Assembly: GCA_003021975.1 (NCBI GenBank)
Contig: PXRR01000046.1
Location: 1 to 33,322, forward strand
Direction of reading: 5' to 3'
Origin: Halobacteriales archaeon QS_5_70_17
Lineage (GTDB): Archaea; Halobacteriota; Halobacteria; Halobacteriales; Haloarculaceae
Length of the DNA stretch: 33,322 bases
Below are positions 1-7,476 of the stretch, piece after piece (position 1 is the first letter of the stretch; every line of letters begins with the position of its first letter). The notes beneath the pieces are model-generated. The model saw only the letters and a list, made by a program, of their open reading frames with translations, was not told the origin of the DNA and did no database searches. Position numbers and translations under genes: made by a program.

Positions 1-248
1 ACTCCGCGATCCGGAAGTGCGTCCGGGTCCAGCTCATCAAGAACGGAAAACAGGTCACCGCGTTCTGTCCCGGTGACGGTGCCATCTCGTTCATCGACGA
101 GCACGACGAGGTCACGATCGCCGGTATCGGTGGCGCGAAGGGTCGCGCGATGGGCGACCTCTCGGGTGTCAACTACAAGGTCGAGAAGGTCAACGGCGTC
201 TCCATGATCGAACTCGTCCGCGGCAACGCGGAGAAACCGGTCCGATAA
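1..248 (+). CDS. rpsL: 30S ribosomal protein S12 (3' part)
   Basis: The left edge cuts this gene. The visible 81 residues are read from position 3 and end at TAA 246-248. They contain the conserved S12 blocks [36 protein letters not shown] and the C-terminal stretch ending [12 protein letters not shown]. The form is the longer archaeal/eukaryotic S23-like S12, not the bacterial one. S12 sits at the decoding centre of the small ribosomal subunit. It lies 2 nt before rpsG, the usual order in the archaeal str operon, so the two are surely co-transcribed. Identification is close to certain; only the N-terminus is missing. Confidence 0.97.
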   Translation, partial: SAIRKCVRVQLIKNGKQVTAFCPGDGAISFIDEHDEVTIAGIGGAKGRAMGDLSGVNYKVEKVNGVSMIELVRGNAEKPVR

Positions 249-250
249 GC

Positions 251-868
251 ATGAGTGCAGACGACGACTCCACCGAGACGGACGAGCCGGCCCCGGCCGA
301 GGAAGAGAGCGCACCCGCGAAGCTCTTCGGCGAGTGGGAGGTCACCACCATCGAGTACTCCGACCCCTCGACCGAGCGCTACATCACCGTCACACCCATC
401 GCCCACACGATGGGTCGCCACGCCGGCAAGCAGTTCCAGAAGTCGGAGATCAGCATCGTCGAGCGGCTGATCAACCGACTCATGCAGACCGACGAGAACA
501 CCGGCGACAAGCAGAAGGTCATGGGTATCACGCAGGATGCCTTCGAGATCGTCCACGAGCGCACCGACGAGAACCCGATCCAGATTCTCGCCCAGGCGGT
601 CGAGAACTCCGCCCCGCGCGAAGAGACCGTTCGCCTGAAATACGGAGGTATCTCCGTCCCGAAGGCCGTCGACGTCGCGCCCCAGCGCCGCGTCGACCAG
701 GCGCTGAAGTTCATCGCCAACGGCGTCTACAACGCTTCGTTCAAGACGCCGACCGACGCCGAGGAGGCGCTGGCCAACCAGCTTATCGGCGCTGCCAACG
801 ACGATGTCTCTACCTACTCCGTCAACCAGAAAGAGGAAAACGAGCGCGTCGCCGCCGCCGCTCGCTAG
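251..868 (+). CDS. rpsG: 30S ribosomal protein S7
   Basis: A 205-residue protein of the archaeal S7 (eukaryotic S5) type. It nucleates assembly of the 30S head and contacts the E-site and mRNA exit. An acidic haloarchaeal N-terminal extension (residues 1-25) precedes the S7 core. Recognisable blocks are HTMGRHAGKQFQKSEISIVE, the segment NPIQILAQAVENSAPREETV and the C-terminal helix region with ALKFIANGVYNASF. The ATG at 251 lies 2 nt after the rpsL stop, so translation is coupled. The translation factor gene often found next in archaeal str operons (aEF-2) does not follow; a 489-bp spacer and bioY do. Confidence 0.97.
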   Translation: MSADDDSTETDEPAPAEEESAPAKLFGEWEVTTIEYSDPSTERYITVTPIAHTMGRHAGKQFQKSEISIVERLINRLMQTDENTGDKQKVMGITQDAFEIVHERTDENPIQILAQAVENSAPREETVRLKYGGISVPKAVDVAPQRRVDQALKFIANGVYNASFKTPTDAEEALANQLIGAANDDVSTYSVNQKEENERVAAAAR

Positions 869-987
869 ACAGTCTCTTACGCTGGATTCTCTCCCTTCGT
901 TCGGTCCGGTCGCGTAGCCGGTGGTGCGTGCCTCGTCGATGGGATCGGTGTTGATTCTGCTTCTGGATCCTCGTTTCGCTCGCCATG

Positions 988-1095
988 AGCAGTGACCACC
1001 AGAGACAGCAGTGACAGGAGAACGCCCTCGACGCGCTCACTCGCAGCAGTTACCACCAGAGACAGCAGTGACAGGAGAAAGCCCTCGACGCGCTC
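988..1095. repeat. two-copy 51-bp direct repeat, period 57 bp
   Basis: Copy 1 is 988-1038 and copy 2 is 1045-1095. They differ at only two positions (G994/T1051 and C1023/A1080) and are separated by 6 bp. The shared core includes ACCACCAGAGACAGCAGTG. Two copies with a 6-bp gap do not make a CRISPR. A recent local duplication in the spacer is the simplest reading. Confidence 0.85.
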
Positions 1096-1108
1096 GCGGT
1101 CGCTGTCT

Positions 1109-1155
1109 CTGAAAATCGGAGATTTTCAGGATGACGAGAGAGCGAAGCTCTCTCG
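1109..1155. repeat. tandem pair of perfect 9-bp triloop hairpins
   Basis: Hairpin 1 is CTGAAAATC (1109-1117), loop GGA, GATTTTCAG (1121-1129). Hairpin 2 is CGAGAGAGC (1135-1143), loop GAA, GCTCTCTCG (1147-1155). Both stems are perfect and both loops are three purines. They lie 5 nt apart on the same strand. Possible roles are an rpsG-operon terminator or processing site, or remnants of a dispersed haloarchaeal intergenic repeat. Confidence 0.7.
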
Positions 1156-1357
1156 AACCAAGCGGCATATCCTCGCTCTGCTCGGATAAGGGCCGCTCAG
1201 ACGACGCTCCTTCGGCGCGACCGCGCCTCGCCCTTTCAGTCCACCAGGAAAACAGCACCCCACACCGCCACAGCACCGCGCCACACACCTCCCCAACCGA
1301 CTGCGCTTCTCGCTCACTCCGCTCGCTCCGATGCTCATCCCTCATGCAGGGAGGCAT

Positions 1358-2101
1358 ATGGCTCAGGACTACGATTCTGTAGAGCTGGTCGGCGACGACG
1401 CCGTCCGGAACCTGGCGTTCGCGGCGGTGCTGGCGGCGCTGACGGCGGCGTTCGCCCAGGTGTCGATTCCGCTGCCGGGCTTGCCGGCACCGGTCTCGTT
1501 CCAGGTTTTCGGTGTGTACTTCGCTGGGCTCCTGCTCGGGCCGCGCTGGGGCGGGCTGTCGATGGCGCTGTACCTGCTCGTCGGGGCGGCCGGCGCACCG
1601 GTGTTCTCGAACGCGACGGGCGGTCTGCAGGTGATCGCGGGCCCGACCGGTGGGTACCTGATCGGGTTCCTGCTGGCGGCGGTCCTGATCGGTGCGGTCG
1701 TCCACCGGTCGCTCGACCCGCGCCCGCTGTCGGACGTCTCGGTGTCCCTACAGGCGGGTGCGCTGCTGGCCGGGCTGGGCCTGATCTACGCCGTAGGCGT
1801 CCCGTGGCTCGCGGTCAACAGCCCGTACGACTTCGCTGGCGCAGTCGAGATCGGCATGGTGATCTTCCTGCCGGGGGACCTGCTCAAGATCGCCGTGACG
1901 CTCGGGCTGGTCCGGAGGAACCCCTTTCCCGAGGAGCCGCCCGAACACGTCCGCGCGCTCCGCTACCGCTACCGGTTCACGACGCCCGAAGAGCGTGCCG
2001 AGACCGGCCGGTGGTGGGAGCGCGAACGGGTCGGAACCTACGTCGACGCCGTCTCGCTGAACGACTCCCGGGCGGGTGAGCGCCGGAGCGCTCGGCGCTG
2101 A
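1358..2101 (+). CDS. bioY: BioY-family biotin transporter substrate-binding subunit
   Basis: A 247-residue integral membrane protein, the S-component that captures biotin in ECF-type vitamin importers. The BioY signatures are visible: the amphipathic loop PLPGLPAPVSFQVFGVYFAG (about residues 38-57), the GGLSMALYLLVGAAGAPVF block (65-83) and the GPTGGYLIGF motif (95-104). About six hydrophobic segments run to residue 190. A charged extension of roughly 55 residues follows, longer than in typical BioY. The ATG at 1358 is chosen because a GGAGG ribosome-binding site lies at 1350-1354; an upstream ATG at 1331 would give a poor N-terminus. No energising subunits (BioM ATPase, BioN) are adjacent, so it either acts alone or shares an ECF module encoded elsewhere. 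Confidence 0.88.
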   Translation: MAQDYDSVELVGDDAVRNLAFAAVLAALTAAFAQVSIPLPGLPAPVSFQVFGVYFAGLLLGPRWGGLSMALYLLVGAAGAPVFSNATGGLQVIAGPTGGYLIGFLLAAVLIGAVVHRSLDPRPLSDVSVSLQAGALLAGLGLIYAVGVPWLAVNSPYDFAGAVEIGMVIFLPGDLLKIAVTLGLVRRNPFPEEPPEHVRALRYRYRFTTPEERAETGRWWERERVGTYVDAVSLNDSRAGERRSARR

Positions 2102-2209
2102 ACCCGAGGAACGAGGGGGAGTGGCCGGGCGCTCGCGGCTCGCGTTGCAGACGCGGCTCTCGTCCGGCGGAGTGCGCACGTCCGATGCCGTCCAGAACCG
2201 CTGGCAGTC

Positions 2210-4474
2210 CTATCGGTCGGCGGACTCGACGCCCGTGATCTCGAATCGCGCCCCGCCGTCGGAGCCCTCGGTCGCGCGGACGGTCCACCCGTGGGCCTCG
2301 GCGATCCGCTCGACGATACGCAGCCCGTAACCGGTGCCGTCCTTTGCGGTGGAGTAGCCTGCCTCGAACACGCTGTCGCGTTCGGCGGGCGGGATCCCGG
2401 GGCCGTCGTCCTCGACGTAGAACCCGCCGGCGCACTCGCCGATCGTGACGGTCACGGCCTCGCGGCCGTGCTCTGGGCTGTCGCCGGACGGCGTACGGCT
2501 GCCCGTGGACTCGTGTTCCACGCTGTTCCCGCGAGCGTCCGAGCGGGGGCTCGTCGAACTGTGCTCAACACTGTTCCCGAAGAGGTTCGCAAGGAGCTGT
2601 CGGAGGCGGCTCGGGTCGGCGTGGATCGTCCGGTCGATGTCAGCGACGAGCGTCGCCTCTGCCGTGACGACGTTCTGCCAGCAGTCCCTGGCGAGCGCCG
2701 CGAGATCGACGGGTTCCATGTCGGCGACCAGTTCACCTTCGCTGGCCAGTGTCAGCAACTCGGCGATGAGCGCTCTCATCCGATCGTGAGCCCGCGATGC
2801 GGCAACGAGATGCTCGGTGTCGCACTCCTCACGCGCTAGCTCCAGTCGACCTTCGGCCACGTCCAGTGGGGACTGGAGGTCGTGAGAGACGATGCTGGCG
2901 AACTCCTCCAACCGTTCGTTCTGTCGCTGGAGCTGACGCCTTCGTCGTCTCCGCTCGGAGTCGTCCCGACTGTTCACGAGAATGCCGTCGATCGTGTCGT
3001 CGTCCAACCGGTTTCGCATCGTCGATTCGAGCCACCGCCACGAGCCGTCGGGGCGCCGGAATCGCGTCTGAACCGTCCGTATCTCGCCCGGGTTCCGGAG
3101 AACGTGCTCGATGGCGTCGGCCATGGCCTCTCTGGTCTCGGGCGATTCGAAGCCGAACCGGTCTTCGCCGATCAGTTTCTCCGGTTCGTAGCCGAGCACC
3201 CGCTTCGTGGACGGACTCGCGTAGGTAATCGTCCCGTCCGGATCGACGATGGTGGCGACGTCGTTCAACACCTCCACGATCCGCTGGTACCGCTCTAGCT
3301 CCGCCTTCTGCTCTTTCTGTTCGGTGATGTCGGTGTAGTGTTCGATGCGCCCCCCTTCGTAGAGACCCGCCTCGATGGGTTGGCTCCAGTGGTTGAGCCA
3401 CCGATCTTCCCGCTCCTCGCCCGCGAGCACGTGACACTCGAACTCCTCGACGTAGGTGTTGTCCTCGTACGTCGTGGTCACGATCTCGGCGAACCGGGCG
3501 GGCGCTTCGAAGATGGACGCGATGTCGGTCTCGATCAGTTCCTCTTTGTCCGCACCGATGATGGCCTTCCGATCGAGGCCGAAGTACTCCTCGACGGCCT
3601 CGTTGACCCAGACGATTTCGAAGTCCGAGTCGAGGATGAACGTCCCGACGTCGGAGCTGTCGAGGACGTCCTCGGTGAGCGAGCGGTACCGGGCTTGGCT
3701 CGCATCGAGTTCGTGCTCGCGTTCCTTCCGATCGGAGATATCCCGGACACTGTAGAGCCTCGTGCCGTCCCGAATCGCCACCTGCTTCACCGTGACGAGA
3801 ACGGTTCGCCGCTCTCCCGCCTTGTCGACGATCTCGGTCTCGACGTTCGGTATCTCCCCCTCTGCCTCCAGTTCGTCCTGCTCGACGAGGCGTTCATCGA
3901 AGAGCGCGTCGATGGAGTCGCGTTCGGTCACTTCTTCGGCCGAATATCCGAATACGAAATGCACGTTCGGACAGACATACGTGAACGTGCCGCTATCGTC
4001 AGTGATGAACACGGTATCGGAAATGTTGCTCAGAACCGTCTCGTGGGTCTCTCTCGCCGCCGTCAGTTCCTGTTCGGCGCGGTAGCGATCGCATGCGTTC
4101 ACTACCCGATTGGCGAGGACCGTATACTGGTCGCTTCCGCCGCTTTTCTGGAGGTAGTCCGTGGCTCCCGCCGAAATCGCGTCGCTGGCGACCTGCTCGG
4201 AGCCCTTGCCCGTGAACAGGATGAACGGGAGGTCCGGATGGTCGTTTCGGACGTCTTCGAGGAATTCGATTCCGTCTTTCCTCGGCATGTCGAAGTCGCT
4301 GACGATACAGTCGAACTCGTCTCCGTTCGCCAGTCGGTTCAGGCCGCCGCTGGCACTGGTCTCCGTGCTGACCGCGAACCGGTCGTTCTCGCGCTCGAGG
4401 AACTCCGCGACCACCTCTCCGAAGCCGGGTTCGTCGTCGACGTGGAGGACGCGGATCGTCGGCTCTCCGTTCAC
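2210..4474 (-). CDS. soluble hybrid sensor histidine kinase (REC-PAS-PAS-PAS-HisKA-HATPase)
   Basis: A 754-residue signal-transduction kinase without membrane segments. An N-terminal receiver domain (about 7-120) has the acidic pocket DD13-14, phospho-acceptor D60 (IVSDFDMP), T88 and K110. Three PAS domains follow (about 140-250, 258-390, 395-508). The HisKA helix has H531 in SHDLQSPL. The ATPase domain has its N-box at N634 (LFGNSVEH), G1 box EDDGPG (688-693) and G2 box GTGYGL (713-718). Residues 633-671 carry three tandem N-box-like copies (GNSVEHSS, GNSVEHES, GDSPEHGR). The GTG at 4474 is chosen because the receiver strand starts right after it; an in-frame TTG at 4609 would add 45 basic residues unlike the rest. 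No partner regulator is adjacent. Stop TAG is at 2210-2212, convergent with bioY. Confidence 0.88.
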   Translation of the reverse strand: MNGEPTIRVLHVDDEPGFGEVVAEFLERENDRFAVSTETSASGGLNRLANGDEFDCIVSDFDMPRKDGIEFLEDVRNDHPDLPFILFTGKGSEQVASDAISAGATDYLQKSGGSDQYTVLANRVVNACDRYRAEQELTAARETHETVLSNISDTVFITDDSGTFTYVCPNVHFVFGYSAEEVTERDSIDALFDERLVEQDELEAEGEIPNVETEIVDKAGERRTVLVTVKQVAIRDGTRLYSVRDISDRKEREHELDASQARYRSLTEDVLDSSDVGTFILDSDFEIVWVNEAVEEYFGLDRKAIIGADKEELIETDIASIFEAPARFAEIVTTTYEDNTYVEEFECHVLAGEEREDRWLNHWSQPIEAGLYEGGRIEHYTDITEQKEQKAELERYQRIVEVLNDVATIVDPDGTITYASPSTKRVLGYEPEKLIGEDRFGFESPETREAMADAIEHVLRNPGEIRTVQTRFRRPDGSWRWLESTMRNRLDDDTIDGILVNSRDDSERRRRRRQLQRQNERLEEFASIVSHDLQSPLDVAEGRLELAREECDTEHLVAASRAHDRMRALIAELLTLASEGELVADMEPVDLAALARDCWQNVVTAEATLVADIDRTIHADPSRLRQLLANLFGNSVEHSSTSPRSDARGNSVEHESTGSRTPSGDSPEHGREAVTVTIGECAGGFYVEDDGPGIPPAERDSVFEAGYSTAKDGTGYGLRIVERIAEAHGWTVRATEGSDGGARFEITGVESADR

Positions 4475-5153
4475 AACTGGCAAACAGTTCTGGCGCTGCT
4501 GTCGGTCGCCCACAGCTCGAGTCCCTCCCTTGCGGCGAGAGCTCCGGCGGAGGTGACCCGTGAGGCGCTCGGCGGTACCATTTCTTACACTCTCGTGATA
4601 GAGAGACAAAACAGTACCGACGGTCGGACTCCCCGTACCGTCCTACGAGCGGGCGAGCGACAGACCCCGGGCGCCTATCCGAAGGGACTCCCGGCGTACG
4701 GAGTGTCTCCGGTCGAGCGGTGCGGTATGCGACGAGCGCATCGACCGACCGAGTCAGTCGCTCGGCCGGGCGAGAGTGCCCGCCACGAGCAAACGGACGT
4801 ATCGGGGAGCGACGGGCGATCCGGATCCGGTGCGGGTGGTCGGCTCCGGAGCAGACGTCGCGTACGCCTTGATATTCAGATTTCGCACGTTATTTAGATT
4901 ATGCGGAATGCAGAGACAATCGAACGAATCCACCGAGACGGGGTACGGACCGGCGGCGTCAGCGTTTCCGAGAATGAAACGAATCTGAGGGAGACCCCCG
5001 AGCGGCGACCGGAGAACCGTTACGAAGGTACGAGCGTAAGGGGCGGTCGAGCTGGCCGCCGACGCGTGCCCTCCGTCGTCCGCCTTCCGCCGCGCGACCG
5101 ACGTGGTCGCCGCGGAGGTACTGAGTCCCGCGGATCGGGCGCCCGCGCTCCGA
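4475..5153. other. gene-free region upstream of the sensor kinase
   Basis: About 680 bp with no convincing gene; the short frames in it are Arg/Gly-rich and lack haloarchaeal protein character. It contains an AT-rich island (about 4868-4915) with an imperfect inverted repeat: ATTTCGCA at 4880-4887 and TGCGGAAT at 4902-4909, 7 of 8 bases complementary across a 14-nt spacer. It also holds a copy of the 20-bp dyad at 5020-5039. The kinase promoter must lie here, but I cannot place a clear TATA element for it. Confidence 0.5.
5020..5039. promoter_or_regulatory. 20-bp dyad, copy A (TTAC-N4-GTAC-N4-GTAA)
   Basis: TTACGAAGGTACGAGCGTAA, symmetric about the central GTAC. The same arrangement with identical spacing occurs at 24910-24929 and 29853-29872. 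This copy lies 115 bp downstream of the first iclR gene and about 550 bp upstream of the sensor kinase, with no obvious promoter at the distance seen for the other two copies. It is probably a binding site for a dimeric transcription factor; the factor is unknown. Confidence 0.6.
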
Positions 5154-5939
5154 TCACGCGTGTGCGATGTTGAGTTCGACCTCGTTGACGACGCTCAACA
5201 GCAGGTCGGGGATCCCCTCGTCCATCGGTTCGCCGCGCATCCGATGGCTCGGCCCGGAGACGACGCAGGCGCCGAGAACGGTGTCGTCCGGGGCCATCAT
5301 CGGCGCGGCGACGGCGTACAGCCCCCTCGTGCTCTCCCCGTAGCTGTGAGCGATCCCCCGCTCGCGAATCGCCGCCAGCTCCTCGAACAGTTCCTCGTGG
5401 TCGGTGATCGTCGACTCCGTCGCCCGCGGTAGCCCGTGGCGGTCGACGATCTCCTCGACGCGCTCCTCGGGGAACTGCGAGAGGATCGCCTTCCCCGAGG
5501 CAGTCTGGTGGAGCGAGAGGATCTTCCCCGTCCGCGTGCGTGTCGGGACCCCGTTGCGGCCCGCCTCGCGGTAGAGGACCACCGCCTTGCCCCGCTCTTC
5601 GGTCATACACTGGGCGACCTCGCCGGTCTTCTCGGCCAGCTCCTGGATCTTCGGCTTGATGACGTTCGCACCCGGGAACTGCGATCGGACGTGGCCGCCG
5701 ACGTCGAGAAACCGGAAGCTCAGTCGGTAGTCGTCCCCGTCCTTAACGACGTAGCCGTGATCGAGCAGCGTGTTCAGGTGCTTGTGGGCCGTGCTCTTCG
5801 AGAGGTCGGCGCGGTCGGCGACCTCGGTGACCCGACCGCCCCCGAGGTCCTGGAGCGCGTCGACGATGGTGAACGCGGTCCCGAGGCTCTTGATGCGGGC
5901 CTTCCCCGCACCGTCCGATCGTCCGCCGTCGGCTGTCAT
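5154..5939 (-). CDS. IclR family transcriptional regulator (copy 1)
   Basis: A 261-residue DNA-binding regulator. An N-terminal winged helix-turn-helix (about residues 14-75) includes GGRVTEVADRADLSKSTAHK, and an effector-binding IclR C-terminal domain (about 85-255) follows. The ATG at 5939 fits a TATA-like ATTTTAGTTC at 5961-5970, about 27 bp upstream, as in leaderless haloarchaeal genes; a GTG at 5954 is the alternative. It lies 134 bp downstream of the CoA-transferase gene on the same strand and most likely controls the neighbouring organic-acid genes (inferred from context). It resembles the second IclR at 24987-25790 closely in the HTH (RVTEVAD, KSTAHKHL). Confidence 0.9.
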   Translation of the reverse strand: MTADGGRSDGAGKARIKSLGTAFTIVDALQDLGGGRVTEVADRADLSKSTAHKHLNTLLDHGYVVKDGDDYRLSFRFLDVGGHVRSQFPGANVIKPKIQELAEKTGEVAQCMTEERGKAVVLYREAGRNGVPTRTRTGKILSLHQTASGKAILSQFPEERVEEIVDRHGLPRATESTITDHEELFEELAAIRERGIAHSYGESTRGLYAVAAPMMAPDDTVLGACVVSGPSHRMRGEPMDEGIPDLLLSVVNEVELNIAHA

Positions 5940-5960
5940 GCGACTGGATACCACGGAGCG

Positions 5961-5970
5961 GAACTAAAAT
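5961..5970 (-). promoter_or_regulatory. TATA-like element of the first iclR gene
   Basis: On the minus strand this reads ATTTTAGTTC, the only AT-rich patch between the CoA-transferase stop and the regulator. Its centre is about 27 bp from the ATG at 5939, the distance expected for a leaderless haloarchaeal transcript. Confidence 0.5.
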
Positions 5971-6073
5971 CCACCGACGAGAAACGGTACGTCTGATCGG
6001 TTTCTCGATGGGATACGGGCGGCCGATCGCCCCCGATCCTCCGACGTTCGACGACGGCGACGGGATCAGCGGT

Positions 6074-7252
6074 TCAGACGGCGCCCTCGGAACGGAGCCG
6101 TTCGATGTCGGTCTCAGTGTAGCCCAGCTCCGAGAGCACCTCCTCGGTGTGCTCGCCGAGTTTGGGCGGCGCCCGGTCGGCGCTCGTCTCCAGCGTCGAG
6201 AATTCGACGGGGTTGGCCGGCGCGCGGAGCGTCCCCAGGTCGGGGTGGTCCATCTCCTCGACCATCCCGCGGGCGTCCACGTGGGGGTCGCTGGCGATGT
6301 CGGCGACGTCGTTGAGCCGGGTGCAGGGGACGTCCTCCTCGCCGAGGACGGTCAGCCACTCCTCGGTGGATCGCTCCGCGAAGATCGCCTCGAGTTTCGC
6401 GTCGAGTTCCCCCCGGTTGTCGACCCGGTCGGAGAAGGTGGCGTAGCGCTCGTCGTCGATCCACTCCTCGCGGCCGATCGCCCGACAGAACCGCGGCCAG
6501 TAGGCCTCGCTGACGACGCCGACGATGACGTAAGCGTCGGCGGTCTCGAAGGCCTGGTAGGGCATCAGGTTGGGGTGGCGTGTCCCCATCCGCCCGGGGG
6601 CCTCGCCGGTCGCGAAGTAGTTCGTGACGTGATAGAGCAGGAACTGGAAGCTCGTGTCGAGCAGAGCGAGGTCGATCCGCTGCCCCTCACCGGTCCGCTC
6701 GCGGTGGTACAGCGCCGTGGTGATCGCGTAAATAGCGGTCATCGCCGCCGAGATGTCACAGATCGAGACGCCGACGCGCGCGGGACTGTCCTCGCTGCCG
6801 GTGACGCTCATCATGCCGGACTCGCCCTGCAGGATCACGTCGAAGGACTTCTCGCCCGTGTAGGGACTGTTCGACCCGTACCCCGAGATACCGCAGTAGA
6901 CCAGTCCGTCGTTGAGGTCCGACAGCGTCTCGTAGTCGGCACCGAATGCCTCCTCGTTGCCCGGCGCGAGGTTGTGCAGGAACACGTCGGCCTCGCTCGC
7001 GAGATCGTGGAGGACGGCGCGGCCGGCCTCGGTCGTCAGGTCGAGGGTGACGCTGCGCTTGTTGCGGTTCGTGCTGACGAAGTACGCCGACAGGCCTCCG
7101 TAGTCCGGCGAGTACGCCCGGGTCAGGTCGCCCGCTCCGGGGCGCTCGATCTTGACGACGTCGGCGCCGAGGTCCCCGAGCGTCTGGGACGCCAGCGGGC
7201 CCGCGAGCGCCTGCGTCACGTCGACGACGGTAATGTCCTCTAGCGGACGCAT
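6074..7252 (-). CDS. CaiB/BaiF class III CoA-transferase (copy 1)
   Basis: A 392-residue cytosolic enzyme of the formyl-CoA/carnitine CoA-transferase family, which moves CoA between carboxylic acids through an aspartyl-CoA anhydride. The N-terminal block MRPLEDITVVDVTQALAGPL leads into LGDLGADVVKIERPGAGD. NRNKRSVTLDL lies at 63-72, and the presumed catalytic Asp is D166 in VSICDISAAM. The ATG at 7252 is chosen because the domain starts there and a TATA-like palindrome lies 28 bp upstream; the open frame continues upstream with Arg/Ser-rich, non-protein-like sequence. It is divergent from the ThDP enzyme and paired with a second CoA-transferase at 12375. The substrate cannot be read from sequence; oxalate/formate, mesaconate and similar acids are possible. 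Confidence 0.9.
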   Translation of the reverse strand: MRPLEDITVVDVTQALAGPLASQTLGDLGADVVKIERPGAGDLTRAYSPDYGGLSAYFVSTNRNKRSVTLDLTTEAGRAVLHDLASEADVFLHNLAPGNEEAFGADYETLSDLNDGLVYCGISGYGSNSPYTGEKSFDVILQGESGMMSVTGSEDSPARVGVSICDISAAMTAIYAITTALYHRERTGEGQRIDLALLDTSFQFLLYHVTNYFATGEAPGRMGTRHPNLMPYQAFETADAYVIVGVVSEAYWPRFCRAIGREEWIDDERYATFSDRVDNRGELDAKLEAIFAERSTEEWLTVLGEEDVPCTRLNDVADIASDPHVDARGMVEEMDHPDLGTLRAPANPVEFSTLETSADRAPPKLGEHTEEVLSELGYTETDIERLRSEGAV

Positions 7253-7254
7253 AC

Positions 7255-7285
7255 GTTGCCCGGTGGCAACCCCGTCGCATATGCG
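7255..7285 (-). promoter_or_regulatory. CoA-transferase promoter with palindromic operator candidate
   Basis: CGCATATGCG (7276-7285) is a perfect palindrome whose core matches a TATA element, centred 28 bp upstream of the ATG at 7252. Between it and the start codon is a second perfect inverted repeat, GTTGCC-CGGT-GGCAAC (7255-7270). That position would block initiation if bound by a repressor, possibly the nearby IclR. TATA placement is reasonable; operator function is inferred. Confidence 0.5.
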
Positions 7286-7476
7286 TTTCGACGCCCCGCT
7301 CGATCCCCCGCCTCGGAAACTCGCGCTGGCCGGCCGGTCGCACCGCCGGCGTCCCCGGCCGAGCGAACTTTGATGGGCGGCGCTCGCGCACCGTGGGCCA
7401 TGACCGCGCCCGCCCGACGGAGCGCCCGTCCGTTCGCCCGCCCGCCGACCGCCGGACCCCGACCGGGGGGCGGGAC

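Larger units (their letters stand above)
869..1357. other. gene-free spacer between rpsG and bioY, repeat- and hairpin-rich
   Basis: No convincing gene is seen in this 489-bp stretch. It holds a 51-bp direct repeat (988-1038 and 1045-1095), two adjacent perfect triloop hairpins (1109-1129 and 1135-1155) and several short GC-rich inverted segments such as CGCTCACTCCGCTCGCTCC near 1312-1330, a style common in haloarchaeal spacers. The hairpins could end transcription from the ribosomal operon, but no T-run follows them. The short open frames here have basic, low-complexity translations unlike haloarchaeal proteins. Confidence 0.6.

Noticed and set aside
988-1095. CRISPR-like repeat array
   Set aside because: Only two copies with a 6-bp gap, and no spacer-sized intervals or cas genes nearby.
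4475-4609. 45-residue N-terminal extension of the sensor kinase from TTG 4609
   Set aside because: The extension is Arg-rich and unlike acidic haloarchaeal proteins; the receiver domain starts just after GTG 4474.
3338-4897. Long plus-strand open frame opposite the sensor kinase
   Set aside because: It mirrors kinase codons, and its translation shows no domain; the minus strand has the complete REC-PAS-HisKA-HATPase layout.
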